Source: Bordetella genomosp. 9 (GTDB taxonomy: Bacteria; Pseudomonadota; Gammaproteobacteria; Burkholderiales; Burkholderiaceae_B). From it: a stretch of 64,000 nt of DNA. Positions within the stretch are counted from its first letter, which is position 1; each line of letters starts with the position of its first letter. Position numbers and translations under genes: made by a program. Of this stretch, positions 52,131 to 60,168 are shown one piece after another. The notes beneath the pieces were generated by a model. That model was not told the origin of the DNA. It worked only from the letters and a program-made list of their open reading frames with translations, and ran no database searches. Location: positions 744,001 through 808,000 of the forward strand of contig NZ_NEVJ01000001.1 of assembly GCF_002261425.1 (NCBI RefSeq), in the 5' to 3' direction.

Positions 52131-52433
52131 ATGAAGCTTCCTGTTCTCCTCAAGATGGCATGCGCCGCGGGCGCCCTGGCCGCGGCTTCGTCGGCGTGTG
52201 CCGAACTGGTGATCGTCGAGCCCACCGCGCCGCCGCCTCCGCCGCGCGTCGAAGTCATGCCCGGCCCGCGCGCGGGTTACGTCTGGGACGCCGGCCATTG
52301 GCGTTGGGACCATGGGGCCTACGCCTGGGCCCCCGGTCATTGGCGACCCGTACGAGTCGGCCATCACTGGGTACCGGGCCACTGGGTCGCGCACGGTCCC
52401 AACTGGCACTGGATTCCCGGGCATTGGGCATAG
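52131..52433 (+). CDS. small secreted YXWGXW-repeat-like protein
   Basis: 100 aa. Signal peptide at residues 1-24 (cleavage near 'SACA'). A proline run (PPPPP) follows, then a Trp/His/Gly-rich tail in which W-x-x-GHW-type units repeat (AGHWRWDHG, APGHWRP, VPGHWVAHG, IPGHWA), as in YXWGXW-repeat envelope proteins. GGGAG stands 8 bases before the ATG. The function is unknown; the aromatic repeats suggest surface or envelope binding. Confidence 0.75.
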   Translation: MKLPVLLKMACAAGALAAASSACAELVIVEPTAPPPPPRVEVMPGPRAGYVWDAGHWRWDHGAYAWAPGHWRPVRVGHHWVPGHWVAHGPNWHWIPGHWA

Positions 52434-52479
52434 CGTGCGGTGTGTCTTCGCACATGAAACAGAACCTGGAGTTCGCATC

Positions 52480-52584
52480 ATGATCAAAACCATCGCTATC
52501 CTGCTGCTGGCCGCCGCCACGTTGAGCGGCTGCGTCGTCGTCCCGGCGCGGCCGGTCCACGTTCATCCGGTGTACGTTTACTGA
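52480..52584 (+). CDS. tiny lipoprotein
   Basis: 34 aa. The signal sequence ends in a lipobox (ATLSGC, Cys18), after which only 'VVVPARPVHVHPVYVY' remains: a short His/Val-rich mature peptide. A GGAG ribosome site (52468-52471) is 8 bases from the ATG. It follows the YXWGXW-like gene by 46 bases and precedes the ECF sigma gene by 27 bases. Function unknown; possibly metal-related because of its histidines. Confidence 0.6.
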   Translation: MIKTIAILLLAAATLSGCVVVPARPVHVHPVYVY

Positions 52585-52611
52585 CGTCCTCTCCACGACC
52601 AGACCCGCACT

Positions 52612-53178
52612 TTGAGCGAACGCGACCCCGATGCCGACCTGCTGGCCAGGGTCGGCAGGAATGATCCTTCGGCCGTGCGCCAGCTGGTCGCGCTCAAGCT
52701 GCCTCGGCTGCTCGCATTGGCCACGCGCATGCTGGGCGATCGCATGGAAGCCGAGGACGTGGCGCAGGAAGCGTTCGTGCGCATATGGAAACAGGCCCCG
52801 CGCTGGAAGGAAGGCGACGCGCGATTCGATACCTGGCTGCACCGGGTCGCGCTGAACCTGTGCTACGACCGGCTGCGGGGTCGCCACGAAGAAGCGTCCG
52901 ATCAATTGCCCGAAGGCGCCGATCCCGGGCCGGGGCCGGACGCGGTGGTGGAAACGGGCGAGCGCGACCGGCGCGTCCAGGCCGCGCTCGCGGGCTTGCC
53001 GACGCGGCAGCGCGAGGCGCTGGTCCTGACCTACTACCAGGATCTGTCCAATGTCGAAGCGGCCGCCGTGATGGAGATCACCGTGGAGGCCCTGGAAAGC
53101 CTGCTGGTGCGAGCCAGGCGGGCCCTGCGCGAGACGCTGGCCGCCACCGAAACCGCAAAGGTACGCCATGACACCTGA
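52612..53178 (+). CDS. ECF sigma factor (with CnrX-like partners)
   Basis: 188 aa. Region 2 ('ALATRMLGDRMEAEDVAQEAFVRIWK') and region 4 ('LPTRQREALVLTYYQDLSNVEAAAVMEITVEALESLLVRARRAL') are clear; the linker is Pro/Gly/Asp-rich. TTG start at 52612. It is followed by a likely membrane anti-sigma factor (start overlapping by 11 bases) and a periplasmic sensor-like gene, the layout of CnrH-CnrY-CnrX or similar trans-envelope systems. It probably transcribes its own operon, including the DUF1800 and DUF1501 genes. Confidence 0.9.
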   Translation: MSERDPDADLLARVGRNDPSAVRQLVALKLPRLLALATRMLGDRMEAEDVAQEAFVRIWKQAPRWKEGDARFDTWLHRVALNLCYDRLRGRHEEASDQLPEGADPGPGPDAVVETGERDRRVQAALAGLPTRQREALVLTYYQDLSNVEAAAVMEITVEALESLLVRARRALRETLAATETAKVRHDT

Positions 53179-53584
53179 AAGATTCCAAGCCATCGTGGAA
53201 GCCTACGGCGCCGACGCGCGCCGCTGGCCCGAGGCCGAGCGTGCCCGCGCGCAAGCCTGGGCGTCCGGCCATCCCGCGGCGGCCGACGCGATACTCGCGG
53301 CCGCCGCGCCGTTGGACGCTTGGCTCGATGGCGACACGGTCGCGCCGCCGGACCGAAGCCTGTTCGATCGCATCGTCGCCAGCGCGCCCGCGCGGCCGCT
53401 GTGGCGGCGCGCGCGCCTCTGGTGGTCCGGCGCGGTGTTCGCCGGGGTGGGCGTGGCGGGCGGCTGCGTCGGCGCCTTCGCCGTTTCCTTCTACATGTTG
53501 ACGGCGGTTCCGGCCATGCATGCCGATGCGCCTTGGATGGAGACCGGTTTCAGCAGTCCCGTCTCCGACTGGAGCGAAGAATGA
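53168..53584 (+). CDS. putative membrane-bound anti-sigma factor
   Basis: 138 aa. The N-terminal cytoplasmic part (1-75) begins 'TPERFQAIVEAYGADARRWPEAERARAQAW', a motif found in small proteins beside ECF sigma genes in proteobacteria. One membrane span follows ('SGAVFAGVGVAGGCVGAFAVSFYM', about 88-112), then a short periplasmic tail. It overlaps the sigma gene by 11 bases and the sensor-like gene by 4 bases, so sigma, anti-sigma and sensor are made together. It probably sequesters the sigma factor at the membrane; no direct experimental support is visible from sequence. Confidence 0.65.
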   Translation: MTPERFQAIVEAYGADARRWPEAERARAQAWASGHPAAADAILAAAAPLDAWLDGDTVAPPDRSLFDRIVASAPARPLWRRARLWWSGAVFAGVGVAGGCVGAFAVSFYMLTAVPAMHADAPWMETGFSSPVSDWSEE

Positions 53585-54093
53585 CAGGCCGTACGTGGAA
53601 GTTCGCGCTGGTCGGCTCGCTGGTGCTGAACGCGTTCCTGCTGGGCGGAATCGCCGGCGGCGCCTATCGCTGGTTTTCCGCCGATCATGTCGCGGAGAGC
53701 GTGGCGGCGCCACGTAGCGCCCTGCGCTTCGCCGCCGAAGCACTGGCGCCGGAACGGCGCCAGCAGTTCCTGCAGGCACTCAGGCAGGCGCGGCGGCAAG
53801 GCCGTGACGATGCGCTGGCCGCGCGCGAGGCCCGCCGGGAAGTCCTGGAGCAACTGGCCGCGCCGCAATTCGATCGCGCGGCGCTCGATACCGCATTGGC
53901 CCGCGCACGCGAAGCCGATGGCGAAGTGCGCAAGCGGGTCGAGCGCGCCGTCGCGGATTTCGCGGAAAGCCTGTCGCCGCGGGAGCGCATGGTCTTCGTC
54001 GACGGCTTGCGCCGCAGCGGGCAATGGCGCGATCCGCCCGCGGCCGGCAACAAGGCGGCACAGGGCGCGGCGCGCGACGGCGCTGCCCGCTGA
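53581..54093 (+). CDS. membrane-anchored periplasmic sensor-like protein (Metal_resist/CnrX-like)
   Basis: 170 aa. One N-terminal membrane span (FALVGSLVLNAFLLGGIAGGAY) anchors a helical periplasmic domain with the Spy/ZraP/CnrX-like pattern: 'FAAEALAPERRQQFLQALRQARRQGRDDA', long Arg/Ala/Glu helices and 'SLSPRERMVFVDGLRR' in place of the usual LTPEQR element. Only one histidine (H35) is present, so the His-rich metal site of CnrX is missing and the signal may not be a metal. It overlaps the anti-sigma gene by 4 bases. Confidence 0.7.
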   Translation: MTGRTWKFALVGSLVLNAFLLGGIAGGAYRWFSADHVAESVAAPRSALRFAAEALAPERRQQFLQALRQARRQGRDDALAAREARREVLEQLAAPQFDRAALDTALARAREADGEVRKRVERAVADFAESLSPRERMVFVDGLRRSGQWRDPPAAGNKAAQGAARDGAAR

Positions 54094-54148
54094 CGCCGCG
54101 AAAGCCAGCGATGGGAAACCACGGGCCGAAACGCCAAGGACTTCGCCA

Positions 54149-55543
54149 ATGGATACTCGCGCGCAAGCTCTCGATTCGAACGTTCCCGCCGCCGGCGGCG
54201 GACGCGCGCATGCGGCGGCCATCGCGCTGAACCGCTTCGGCCTGGGCGCGCGTCCCGATGAACAGGCGCCCGCCGATCCCAAGGCATGGCTGCTGGCGCA
54301 GCTCGACGCCTACGATCCCCGCCCCGCCGTCTGGCGGGCACAACCCTCGTCCCTGGCGCTGGCCGCCGATCCGCAGCAGAACCGCAAGCCCGGCGAGGCG
54401 CGCGACACCTACCGGAGCGCGGTGGCCGCCCGTGTCGAAAGCGCCTTGACGACGTCGACCCCCTTCGTCGAAAGGCTGGTGCACTTCTGGACCAACCATT
54501 TCGCGGTGTCGGCGGACAAACCGGTGGTCGCCGCGCTGGCCGGCTCATTCGAGGCCGAGGCGATCCGTCCGCACGTGCTGGGACGTTTCGAGGACATGCT
54601 GGTCGCCGTCGAGCAGCATCCGGCCATGCAGCTGTTCCTGGACCAGCCGCGATCCGCCGGACCGGACAGCAAGGCGGTGCAGCGCGCGGCGCAGCGCGAT
54701 CCGTCCCGCAAGCGCGGCCTGAACGAAAACCTCGCGCGCGAAATCATGGAATTGCACACCCTGGGGGTGCGCACGGGCTACACCCAGGCGGACGTCACCG
54801 AGTTCGCGCGGGCGTTGACGGGCTGGAGCATCGCGGGCGCGCGCGGTCCTCAGCCGGACGATGCCGCGCCGGGCGCGTTCGTGTTCCGCGCTGGACTGCA
54901 CGAGCCCGGTGCGCGGACCATCATGGGACGCCAGTATGCGCAGGCCGGCCCGCAACAGGCGCTGGCGGTGCTGCGCGATCTCGCGGCATCGCCGGACACG
55001 GCGCGCCATATCGCCTTCAAGCTCGCGCGTCACTTCATCGCCGACGATCCGCCATCGCAGGCCGTCGACCGCCTTGCGCGGACCTATGCGCGCAGCGGCG
55101 GCGATCTGCCCGCCCTGTATCGCGATCTCGTGGACATGCCCGCCGCATGGACCTGGCCGACCCAGGCGCCGACGGCGAAGTTCAAGACGCCTTGGGAATG
55201 GATGATCTCGGCCGTGCGGGGATTGGGCGGCCGGATACGCGGCAATATCGCCTACGCGCCGCTCTCGGCGCAGTTGGGGCAGCCGGTGTGGCGCCCCGGT
55301 TCGCCGGCGGGCTACGACGACGTGGCGGCGGCGTGGGCGGCGCCGGACGCGCTGGTGCGCAGGGTCGAAGCCGCCCAGCGGCTGGCCGCGCGCAGCGATG
55401 GCGCGCGCGACCCGCGCGTGCTGGTCCATGCCTTGTTCGCGGGCGCCGCCAGCCCGGCCACCGCCACGGCCGTGGCGCGCGCGGAAAGCGTGCAAACCGG
55501 CATCGCGCTGCTGCTCGTTTCACCGGAGTTCCAACGACGATGA
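54149..55543 (+). CDS. DUF1800 family protein
   Basis: 464 aa. The DUF1800 core includes 'ALNRFGLGARPDE', 'VERLVHFWTNHFAVS', 'RGLNENLAREIMELHTLGVRTGYTQADVTEFARALTGWSI' and 'TARHIAFKLARHFIADDPP'. Family members are encoded with a DUF1501 partner across bacteria; function unknown, sometimes suggested to act in envelope polymer or electron-transfer processes. AAGGA is 8 bases before the ATG; the open frame continues upstream to 53687 over the sensor gene without support. No signal peptide is evident, so it may be cytosolic or co-exported with its Tat-exported partner. Confidence 0.88.
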   Translation: MDTRAQALDSNVPAAGGGRAHAAAIALNRFGLGARPDEQAPADPKAWLLAQLDAYDPRPAVWRAQPSSLALAADPQQNRKPGEARDTYRSAVAARVESALTTSTPFVERLVHFWTNHFAVSADKPVVAALAGSFEAEAIRPHVLGRFEDMLVAVEQHPAMQLFLDQPRSAGPDSKAVQRAAQRDPSRKRGLNENLAREIMELHTLGVRTGYTQADVTEFARALTGWSIAGARGPQPDDAAPGAFVFRAGLHEPGARTIMGRQYAQAGPQQALAVLRDLAASPDTARHIAFKLARHFIADDPPSQAVDRLARTYARSGGDLPALYRDLVDMPAAWTWPTQAPTAKFKTPWEWMISAVRGLGGRIRGNIAYAPLSAQLGQPVWRPGSPAGYDDVAAAWAAPDALVRRVEAAQRLAARSDGARDPRVLVHALFAGAASPATATAVARAESVQTGIALLLVSPEFQRR

Positions 55544-56679
55544 CTATCCCACGCCGCCATTTCCTGACCCTGGCCGCCGCGTCGCTGCTCGCCAGGCCGC
55601 GCGTCGTCTTCGCCAATGTCGAGACGGACCATCGCTTTGTCTTCGTCATCCAGAGAGGCGCGGCCGACGGCCTGAATATCGTCGTGCCGTATGCCGACCC
55701 CGCCTATTCCCGCCTGCGCGGCGAACTGGCGATCGACGTCTCGGCGACGCGCCTGGACGGCACTTTCGGTTTGCATCCCGCGCTGGAACAGACGGCGCGC
55801 ATGTATGCGCTGCGCCAGGCCTTGTTCGTGCACGCCGTGGCGTCGCCTTACCGCGATCGTTCGCACTTCGATGGGCAGAACGTGCTGGAGACGGGCGGCA
55901 GCGCGCCGTATCGGATCAAGGACGGCTGGTTGAACCGCCTGGCGGGCATGCTGCCGACGTCCCGGGAAGAGGCCATCGCCTTTGCGCCGACGATACCGGC
56001 GGCGCTGCGCGGCGCGGCGGCGGTCACCTCGTACGCGCCTTCCGCCTTGCCCGCGGCGCCCGACGACCTGCTGGCGCGGGTGTCCCAGCTGTACGACGCC
56101 GATGCGCAACTGGGGCCGCTGTGGCGCCAGGCGCTGCAGACGCGGATGCTGGCGGGCGACGTGGGTGCGCGGCAGGATCCCGCGCACCTGGGCAGGATGG
56201 CGGCCGAATTCCTGGCGCGGCCCGATGGCCCGCGCATCGCCATGATGGAAACGAACGGCTGGGATACCCATAGCGGCCAGGACCAGCGGCTCGCCTATCA
56301 GTTGAAGGCGCTGGACGCCATGCTGGCGGCGCTGCGCGCGGGCCTGGGGTCGAACTGGGACCGGACGACGGTGCTGGTCGCGACCGAATTCGGCCGCACC
56401 GCCGCCGCCAACGGCACGGGCGGCACGGATCACGGGCAGGGCGCCGTCGCGATGCTGCTGGGCGGCGCCGTGGCGGGCGGCCGCGTCAAGGCCGATTGGC
56501 CCGGGCTGGCGCAGGCGGATCTCTATGAAGGACGGGACCTGCGCCCGACCGCGTCGCTGGACGCGCTGATCGCCGGCGCCGCCGCCGAGGCGCTGGCGCT
56601 GGATCCGGAAAAAACCGCTCGCGTGCTGTTCGGCCTGGACAGGCTGCCGCCGGCGGCGACGGGGTGGTTGCGCACCTGA
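55540..56679 (+). CDS. DUF1501 family protein (Tat-exported)
   Basis: 379 aa. The N-terminus 'PRRHFLTLAAASLLARP' is a twin-arginine signal. The mature protein has the sulfatase-like DUF1501 fold: 'FVFVIQRGAADGLNIVVPY' near the start and 'METNGWDTHSGQDQRL' plus 'VLVATEFGRTAAANGTGGTDHGQGAVAMLLGG' for the metal-binding histidines and aspartates. The start overlaps the DUF1800 stop by 4 bases, so the two are made together. The function is unknown; alkaline-phosphatase-like hydrolysis is an inference from fold. Confidence 0.9.
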   Translation: MTIPRRHFLTLAAASLLARPRVVFANVETDHRFVFVIQRGAADGLNIVVPYADPAYSRLRGELAIDVSATRLDGTFGLHPALEQTARMYALRQALFVHAVASPYRDRSHFDGQNVLETGGSAPYRIKDGWLNRLAGMLPTSREEAIAFAPTIPAALRGAAAVTSYAPSALPAAPDDLLARVSQLYDADAQLGPLWRQALQTRMLAGDVGARQDPAHLGRMAAEFLARPDGPRIAMMETNGWDTHSGQDQRLAYQLKALDAMLAALRAGLGSNWDRTTVLVATEFGRTAAANGTGGTDHGQGAVAMLLGGAVAGGRVKADWPGLAQADLYEGRDLRPTASLDALIAGAAAEALALDPEKTARVLFGLDRLPPAATGWLRT

Positions 56680-56765
56680 TGGCGTCGCGCCCGGGCCCGT
56701 CGCGCCGCGTGCCCTGAGGCCTCCGCGGCGACGTGCCCTTCAAGGGCCCCGCGTCGACGCGTCCT

Positions 56766-57644
56766 TCACGACGCCGCGGCCTGCGCCTTGGCCAGTTCGT
56801 GCCTGGCCTGGTCCCAGCCCGATTCGGGCGCCACCTGGCCTGCCGGGTCCTGCACTTCGGCGATACGGCCGGGCAGCGTGCCGGCGGGATCGTCGGCGTC
56901 CGCGATGTATATGCCCTGGGTCATGGTGATGTGAGCGCTTTCGAAGCTGCCGCCGCCGGCCAGCAGGATCATGCGCGTCGGCGCGTCTTCGCCCACCAGG
57001 GCCAGCAGGCCGGGGCTGACACGCTCGGGCGTCAGCACGGCGTCGGCCTCGGGCGGCAGCAGGCCTTGCGTCATGGCGGTCATGGCGGTGGGCGCCAGGC
57101 AGTTCACGCGCACGTTCCTGCTGGCGCCTTCCATGGCGAGCGTCTGCATGAAGCCGACCAGCGCCATCTTGGCGGCGCCATAGTTGGACTGGCCGAAATT
57201 GCCGTACAGGCCCGACGACGAGGTCGTCATGACGATGCGGCCGTAGTTCTGCTCGCGCATGCCGGCCCAGACCGCCTTGGTGGCGTGGACCGCGCCCATG
57301 ACGTGCACGTCCATCACCAGGCGGAACTCGTCCAGCGACATCTTGGCGAAGGTGCGGTCGCGCAGGATGCCGGCATTGTTCACCAGGATGTCGACCCGGC
57401 CGAACTCGGCGACGGCCAGCGCCGCCATGGCTTCCATATGGTCGTAGCGGCTGACGTCGCCCGCGTGGGCGATGGCCTGGCCACCCGCGCGGCGGATTTC
57501 CTCCGCCACGGCTTTCGCGGCCTCGCCCAGGTCGTTGACCACCACGCGGGCGCCATGGCGCGCCAGCTCCAGCGCGTGCGCGCGTCCGAGTCCGCCGCCG
57601 GCGCCCGTTACGATCGCCACCCGGTCTTTCAGCACATTCGACAT
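56766..57644 (-). CDS. SDR family hydroxyacyl-CoA dehydrogenase
   Basis: 292 aa short-chain dehydrogenase. NAD(P) motif 'VTGAGGGLGRAHALELARHGA' (residues 12-18 Gly-rich), the 'NNAGILRDRTFAKMS' block typical of (3R)-hydroxyacyl-CoA dehydrogenase domains of peroxisomal MFE-2 type enzymes, and the catalytic Ser-Tyr155-Lys159 triad (SSSGLYGNFGQSNYGAAK). It is the last gene of the minus-strand acyl-CoA operon, 33 bases after the thiolase. It probably oxidises the 3-hydroxyacyl-CoA that the thiolase later splits. Confidence 0.9.
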   Translation of the reverse strand: MSNVLKDRVAIVTGAGGGLGRAHALELARHGARVVVNDLGEAAKAVAEEIRRAGGQAIAHAGDVSRYDHMEAMAALAVAEFGRVDILVNNAGILRDRTFAKMSLDEFRLVMDVHVMGAVHATKAVWAGMREQNYGRIVMTTSSSGLYGNFGQSNYGAAKMALVGFMQTLAMEGASRNVRVNCLAPTAMTAMTQGLLPPEADAVLTPERVSPGLLALVGEDAPTRMILLAGGGSFESAHITMTQGIYIADADDPAGTLPGRIAEVQDPAGQVAPESGWDQARHELAKAQAAAS

Positions 57645-57677
57645 TCGTTTCCCTTGTTCGCGGACGGCGAGTCCCGA

Positions 57678-58862
57678 TCAGACCCGCTCGAAGATGGCGG
57701 CGATGCCCTGGCCGCCGCCTATGCACATCGTCACCAGCGCATAGCGGCCGCGTATGCGTTGCAGCTCATAAAGCGCCTTGGTGGCGATGATGGCGCCCGT
57801 GGCGCCGATCGGATGCCCCAATGATATGCCGGAGCCGTTGGGGTTGACCTTGGCCGGATCGAAGTCCAGCTCGCGCATGACCGCGCAGGCCTGGGCGGCG
57901 AAGGCTTCGTTGGATTCGATGACGTCCATGTCGGCCACCTTCAGCCCCGTGCGCGCCAGCACGGCGCGGGTCGCCGGGATGGGCCCCGTGCCCATGTAGG
58001 CGGGCTCGACGCCGGCATAGGCGTGGCCGACCAGCCGTCCGATGGGCGTAAGGTTCTGCGCCTTCACGGCATCGGCTCCCGCCAGGACCAGCGCGGCGGC
58101 GCCGTCGTTGATGCCGGACGCATTGCCGGCGGTCACGCTGCCGCCGTCCCGCTTGAATGCCGGCTTCATGGTGGCCAGCACCTCCAGCGTCGTATCCGCC
58201 TTGACGTGCTCGTCGGTATCGAAGTGGATCTCGCCACGCCGCGTGGCGATTTTCACGGGAACGATCTGTTCCTTGAAGCGGCCTTCGCGTATGGCGGCGG
58301 CCGCGCGCTGGTGGCTGGTCACCGCCAGCTCGTCCATCATCCGGCGCGTGATGCCGTAGCGCTCGGCGACGTTTTCCGCCGTCATGCCCATGTGGATGCC
58401 ATGGAAGGGATCGTGCAGGGCGTTCAGCATCAGGTCCAGCATGACGGTGTCGCCCATCCGCGCGCCCCAGCGGTTCGACGGCGACAGGTAGCCGGCGCGC
58501 GACATGCATTCGGCGCCCGCGCCCACGGCCACGTCGCAATCGCCCGCGGCGATCGCCTGCGCCGACGATACGATGGCCTGCAAGCCGGAGCCGCAAAGGC
58601 GATTGATGTTGAAGGCCGAGACCGATTGCGGCAGCCCCGCATCCAGCGCGGCGATGCGGCTCATGTAGATGTCGCGCGGCTCGGTGGTGATGACCGTGCC
58701 CATCGATACGTGGCCGACCGACGCCGGCGCGGCGCCGCTGCGCGCCAGGGCTTCGCGCACCACCAGGGTCGCCAGTTCGGCGGGCGGCGTGTTCTTCAGC
58801 GTGCCGCCGAAGGTGCCGATCGCGGTGCGCGCGGCGGCGATGACATAGACATCTTTCTGCAT
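57678..58862 (-). CDS. acetyl-CoA C-acyltransferase (thiolase)
   Basis: 394 aa thiolase. Catalytic Cys90 in NRLCGSG, His350 in GHPIGATGA and Cys380 in MCIGGGQG; 'NEAFAAQA' is the conserved NEAF loop. It cleaves 3-ketoacyl-CoA or condenses acetyl-CoA. The start lies 13 bases after the DUF1254 gene stop in an operon with an acyl-CoA synthetase and an SDR, which points to degradation of a short or modified carboxylic acid. Confidence 0.95.
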   Translation of the reverse strand: MQKDVYVIAAARTAIGTFGGTLKNTPPAELATLVVREALARSGAAPASVGHVSMGTVITTEPRDIYMSRIAALDAGLPQSVSAFNINRLCGSGLQAIVSSAQAIAAGDCDVAVGAGAECMSRAGYLSPSNRWGARMGDTVMLDLMLNALHDPFHGIHMGMTAENVAERYGITRRMMDELAVTSHQRAAAAIREGRFKEQIVPVKIATRRGEIHFDTDEHVKADTTLEVLATMKPAFKRDGGSVTAGNASGINDGAAALVLAGADAVKAQNLTPIGRLVGHAYAGVEPAYMGTGPIPATRAVLARTGLKVADMDVIESNEAFAAQACAVMRELDFDPAKVNPNGSGISLGHPIGATGAIIATKALYELQRIRGRYALVTMCIGGGQGIAAIFERV

Positions 58863-58875
58863 GGCGATTCCTTCT

Positions 58876-60168
58876 TCAAGCGGCGCGCCGTACCGGCGGA
58901 TAGGCGTAGGTCCCTTCCAGGTGGGACCGCGCCGGGGTGTACAGGCGCAGCGTCAGGTAAAAGCCCTTGTCCGCCGGCGCGGGCAGCCAGTTGTGGCCCG
59001 GTCCGGGGTCGTCCGCCTGGATGCGGATGCTCAGGCCGCCATCCGCGTCGTGCCGCAGGCCCTGCGTGCGGTCGCCGATGGAATGGCGTCCGATGGGATT
59101 GGCCACCAGCAGGCAGTCGCTGCGTCCGTACAAGGTGATGGACCAGAAGGAGCGGACCTCCGGCAGGGCGCCCGGCGGAAAGCGCAGCACGTAGCGGTGC
59201 GCGCCGGTCAATGCCTCGCCCTGTTCGTCGACTTCGGCCATGATGTACATGGCTTCCTCGATGCCCAGCGTGCCTATCCAGTTGCGCGCCACGCGGGCGC
59301 GGGTCAGGAAGTCGTCGCCGAAGTTCTCGCGCACGCTGACCGCCGTGGTCCAGCCGCCGCCCAGTTCCGACGCTTGCGCGACGTCGCGCAGCTCCGTGTA
59401 CACCTGCGCCAATGCGTCCTGCAGCAGGGCGGGCCCGACCGGCCAGGCGGGCAGGGGATGCGCGGAAGGATTGCGCGCCAGCATGGCATCCACGACGCGC
59501 TGGTACTCGGCGGCCTGCGGCACGCCGGCGCCGCGATCGTCGATCAGGGTGTCGATGCGCGAAAGCGCCGGCTCGCCATCCGGGCGCAGCAGCGCGAAGC
59601 GGTCCTGCAGCGCATGGACCTGCGCCAGGTCCTGTTCCGTGGCGTCGACCAGGATGCGGCCGATGACCCAGACGTCGTCGCTGGGCGCGCTGATCTCGTG
59701 CATGCCGGCGGGCACGTCGCCCTGCCATGCGGGGCCGTGCACGAACAGGCGCTGTGCCTCTCCGCCGGTGGTGCGGCGGCCGGCATAGGCCCAGGGATTG
59801 GTCCAGGCGTCCAGGAAACCCAGCACCCAATAGCGGTTGCCCATCGCGGGCACGTCGATCACCAGCGGGCCGGCGGACAGGTCCAGCCAGGCATTGGTGA
59901 ACAAGGTATCGTTGTTCGGTGTGACGACTTCCTTGTCTTCCGGACCGCGCAGGCGGCGCGTGTGGGTGAATTGGTTCAGCCACCGCATGCGCGACGTCGG
60001 GCTGTCGCCGGCGTAGCCCTGCACGGCGTGCTTGCGCGCCGTGTTGGCGGCCCGCATGCGGGCCATTTCGAACAGCGGCAGGGTGATCAGGACGGTCTGG
60101 CGGACGTCGGCGGAGACGGCCTGGGTGTTGGCGTTCAAGATGTCGGTGTTCACGATGTCGGTATTCAT
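58876..60168 (-). CDS. DUF1254/DUF1214 protein
   Basis: 430 aa. The first half matches DUF1254 ('LPLFEMARMRAANTARKHAVQGYAG', 'DKEVVTPNNDTLFTNAWLDLSAGPLVIDVPAMGNRYWVLGFLDAW'), the second half DUF1214 ('SFWSITLYGRSDCLLVANPIGRHSIGDRTQGL'). No signal peptide is present; the N-terminal 15 residues are a repeat (NTDI units). The family has no known reaction. It is tightly placed between the acyl-CoA synthetase (4-base overlap) and the thiolase, so it is probably part of this catabolic pathway. A GTG or TTG 5 or 10 codons into the repeat could be alternative starts. Confidence 0.88.
   Translation of the reverse strand: MNTDIVNTDILNANTQAVSADVRQTVLITLPLFEMARMRAANTARKHAVQGYAGDSPTSRMRWLNQFTHTRRLRGPEDKEVVTPNNDTLFTNAWLDLSAGPLVIDVPAMGNRYWVLGFLDAWTNPWAYAGRRTTGGEAQRLFVHGPAWQGDVPAGMHEISAPSDDVWVIGRILVDATEQDLAQVHALQDRFALLRPDGEPALSRIDTLIDDRGAGVPQAAEYQRVVDAMLARNPSAHPLPAWPVGPALLQDALAQVYTELRDVAQASELGGGWTTAVSVRENFGDDFLTRARVARNWIGTLGIEEAMYIMAEVDEQGEALTGAHRYVLRFPPGALPEVRSFWSITLYGRSDCLLVANPIGRHSIGDRTQGLRHDADGGLSIRIQADDPGPGHNWLPAPADKGFYLTLRLYTPARSHLEGTYAYPPVRRAA
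60124..60168 (-). repeat. three tandem 15-base units at the start of the DUF1254 gene
   Basis: Units at 60154-60168 and 60139-60153 differ at two positions, and 60124-60138 is a more diverged third copy (11 of 15 shared with its neighbour). They encode MNTDI, VNTDI and LNANT. The repeat falls on the start codon itself, so unit number changes would alter the N-terminus or move the start (ATG, GTG and TTG at the three unit boundaries). Confidence 0.6.
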
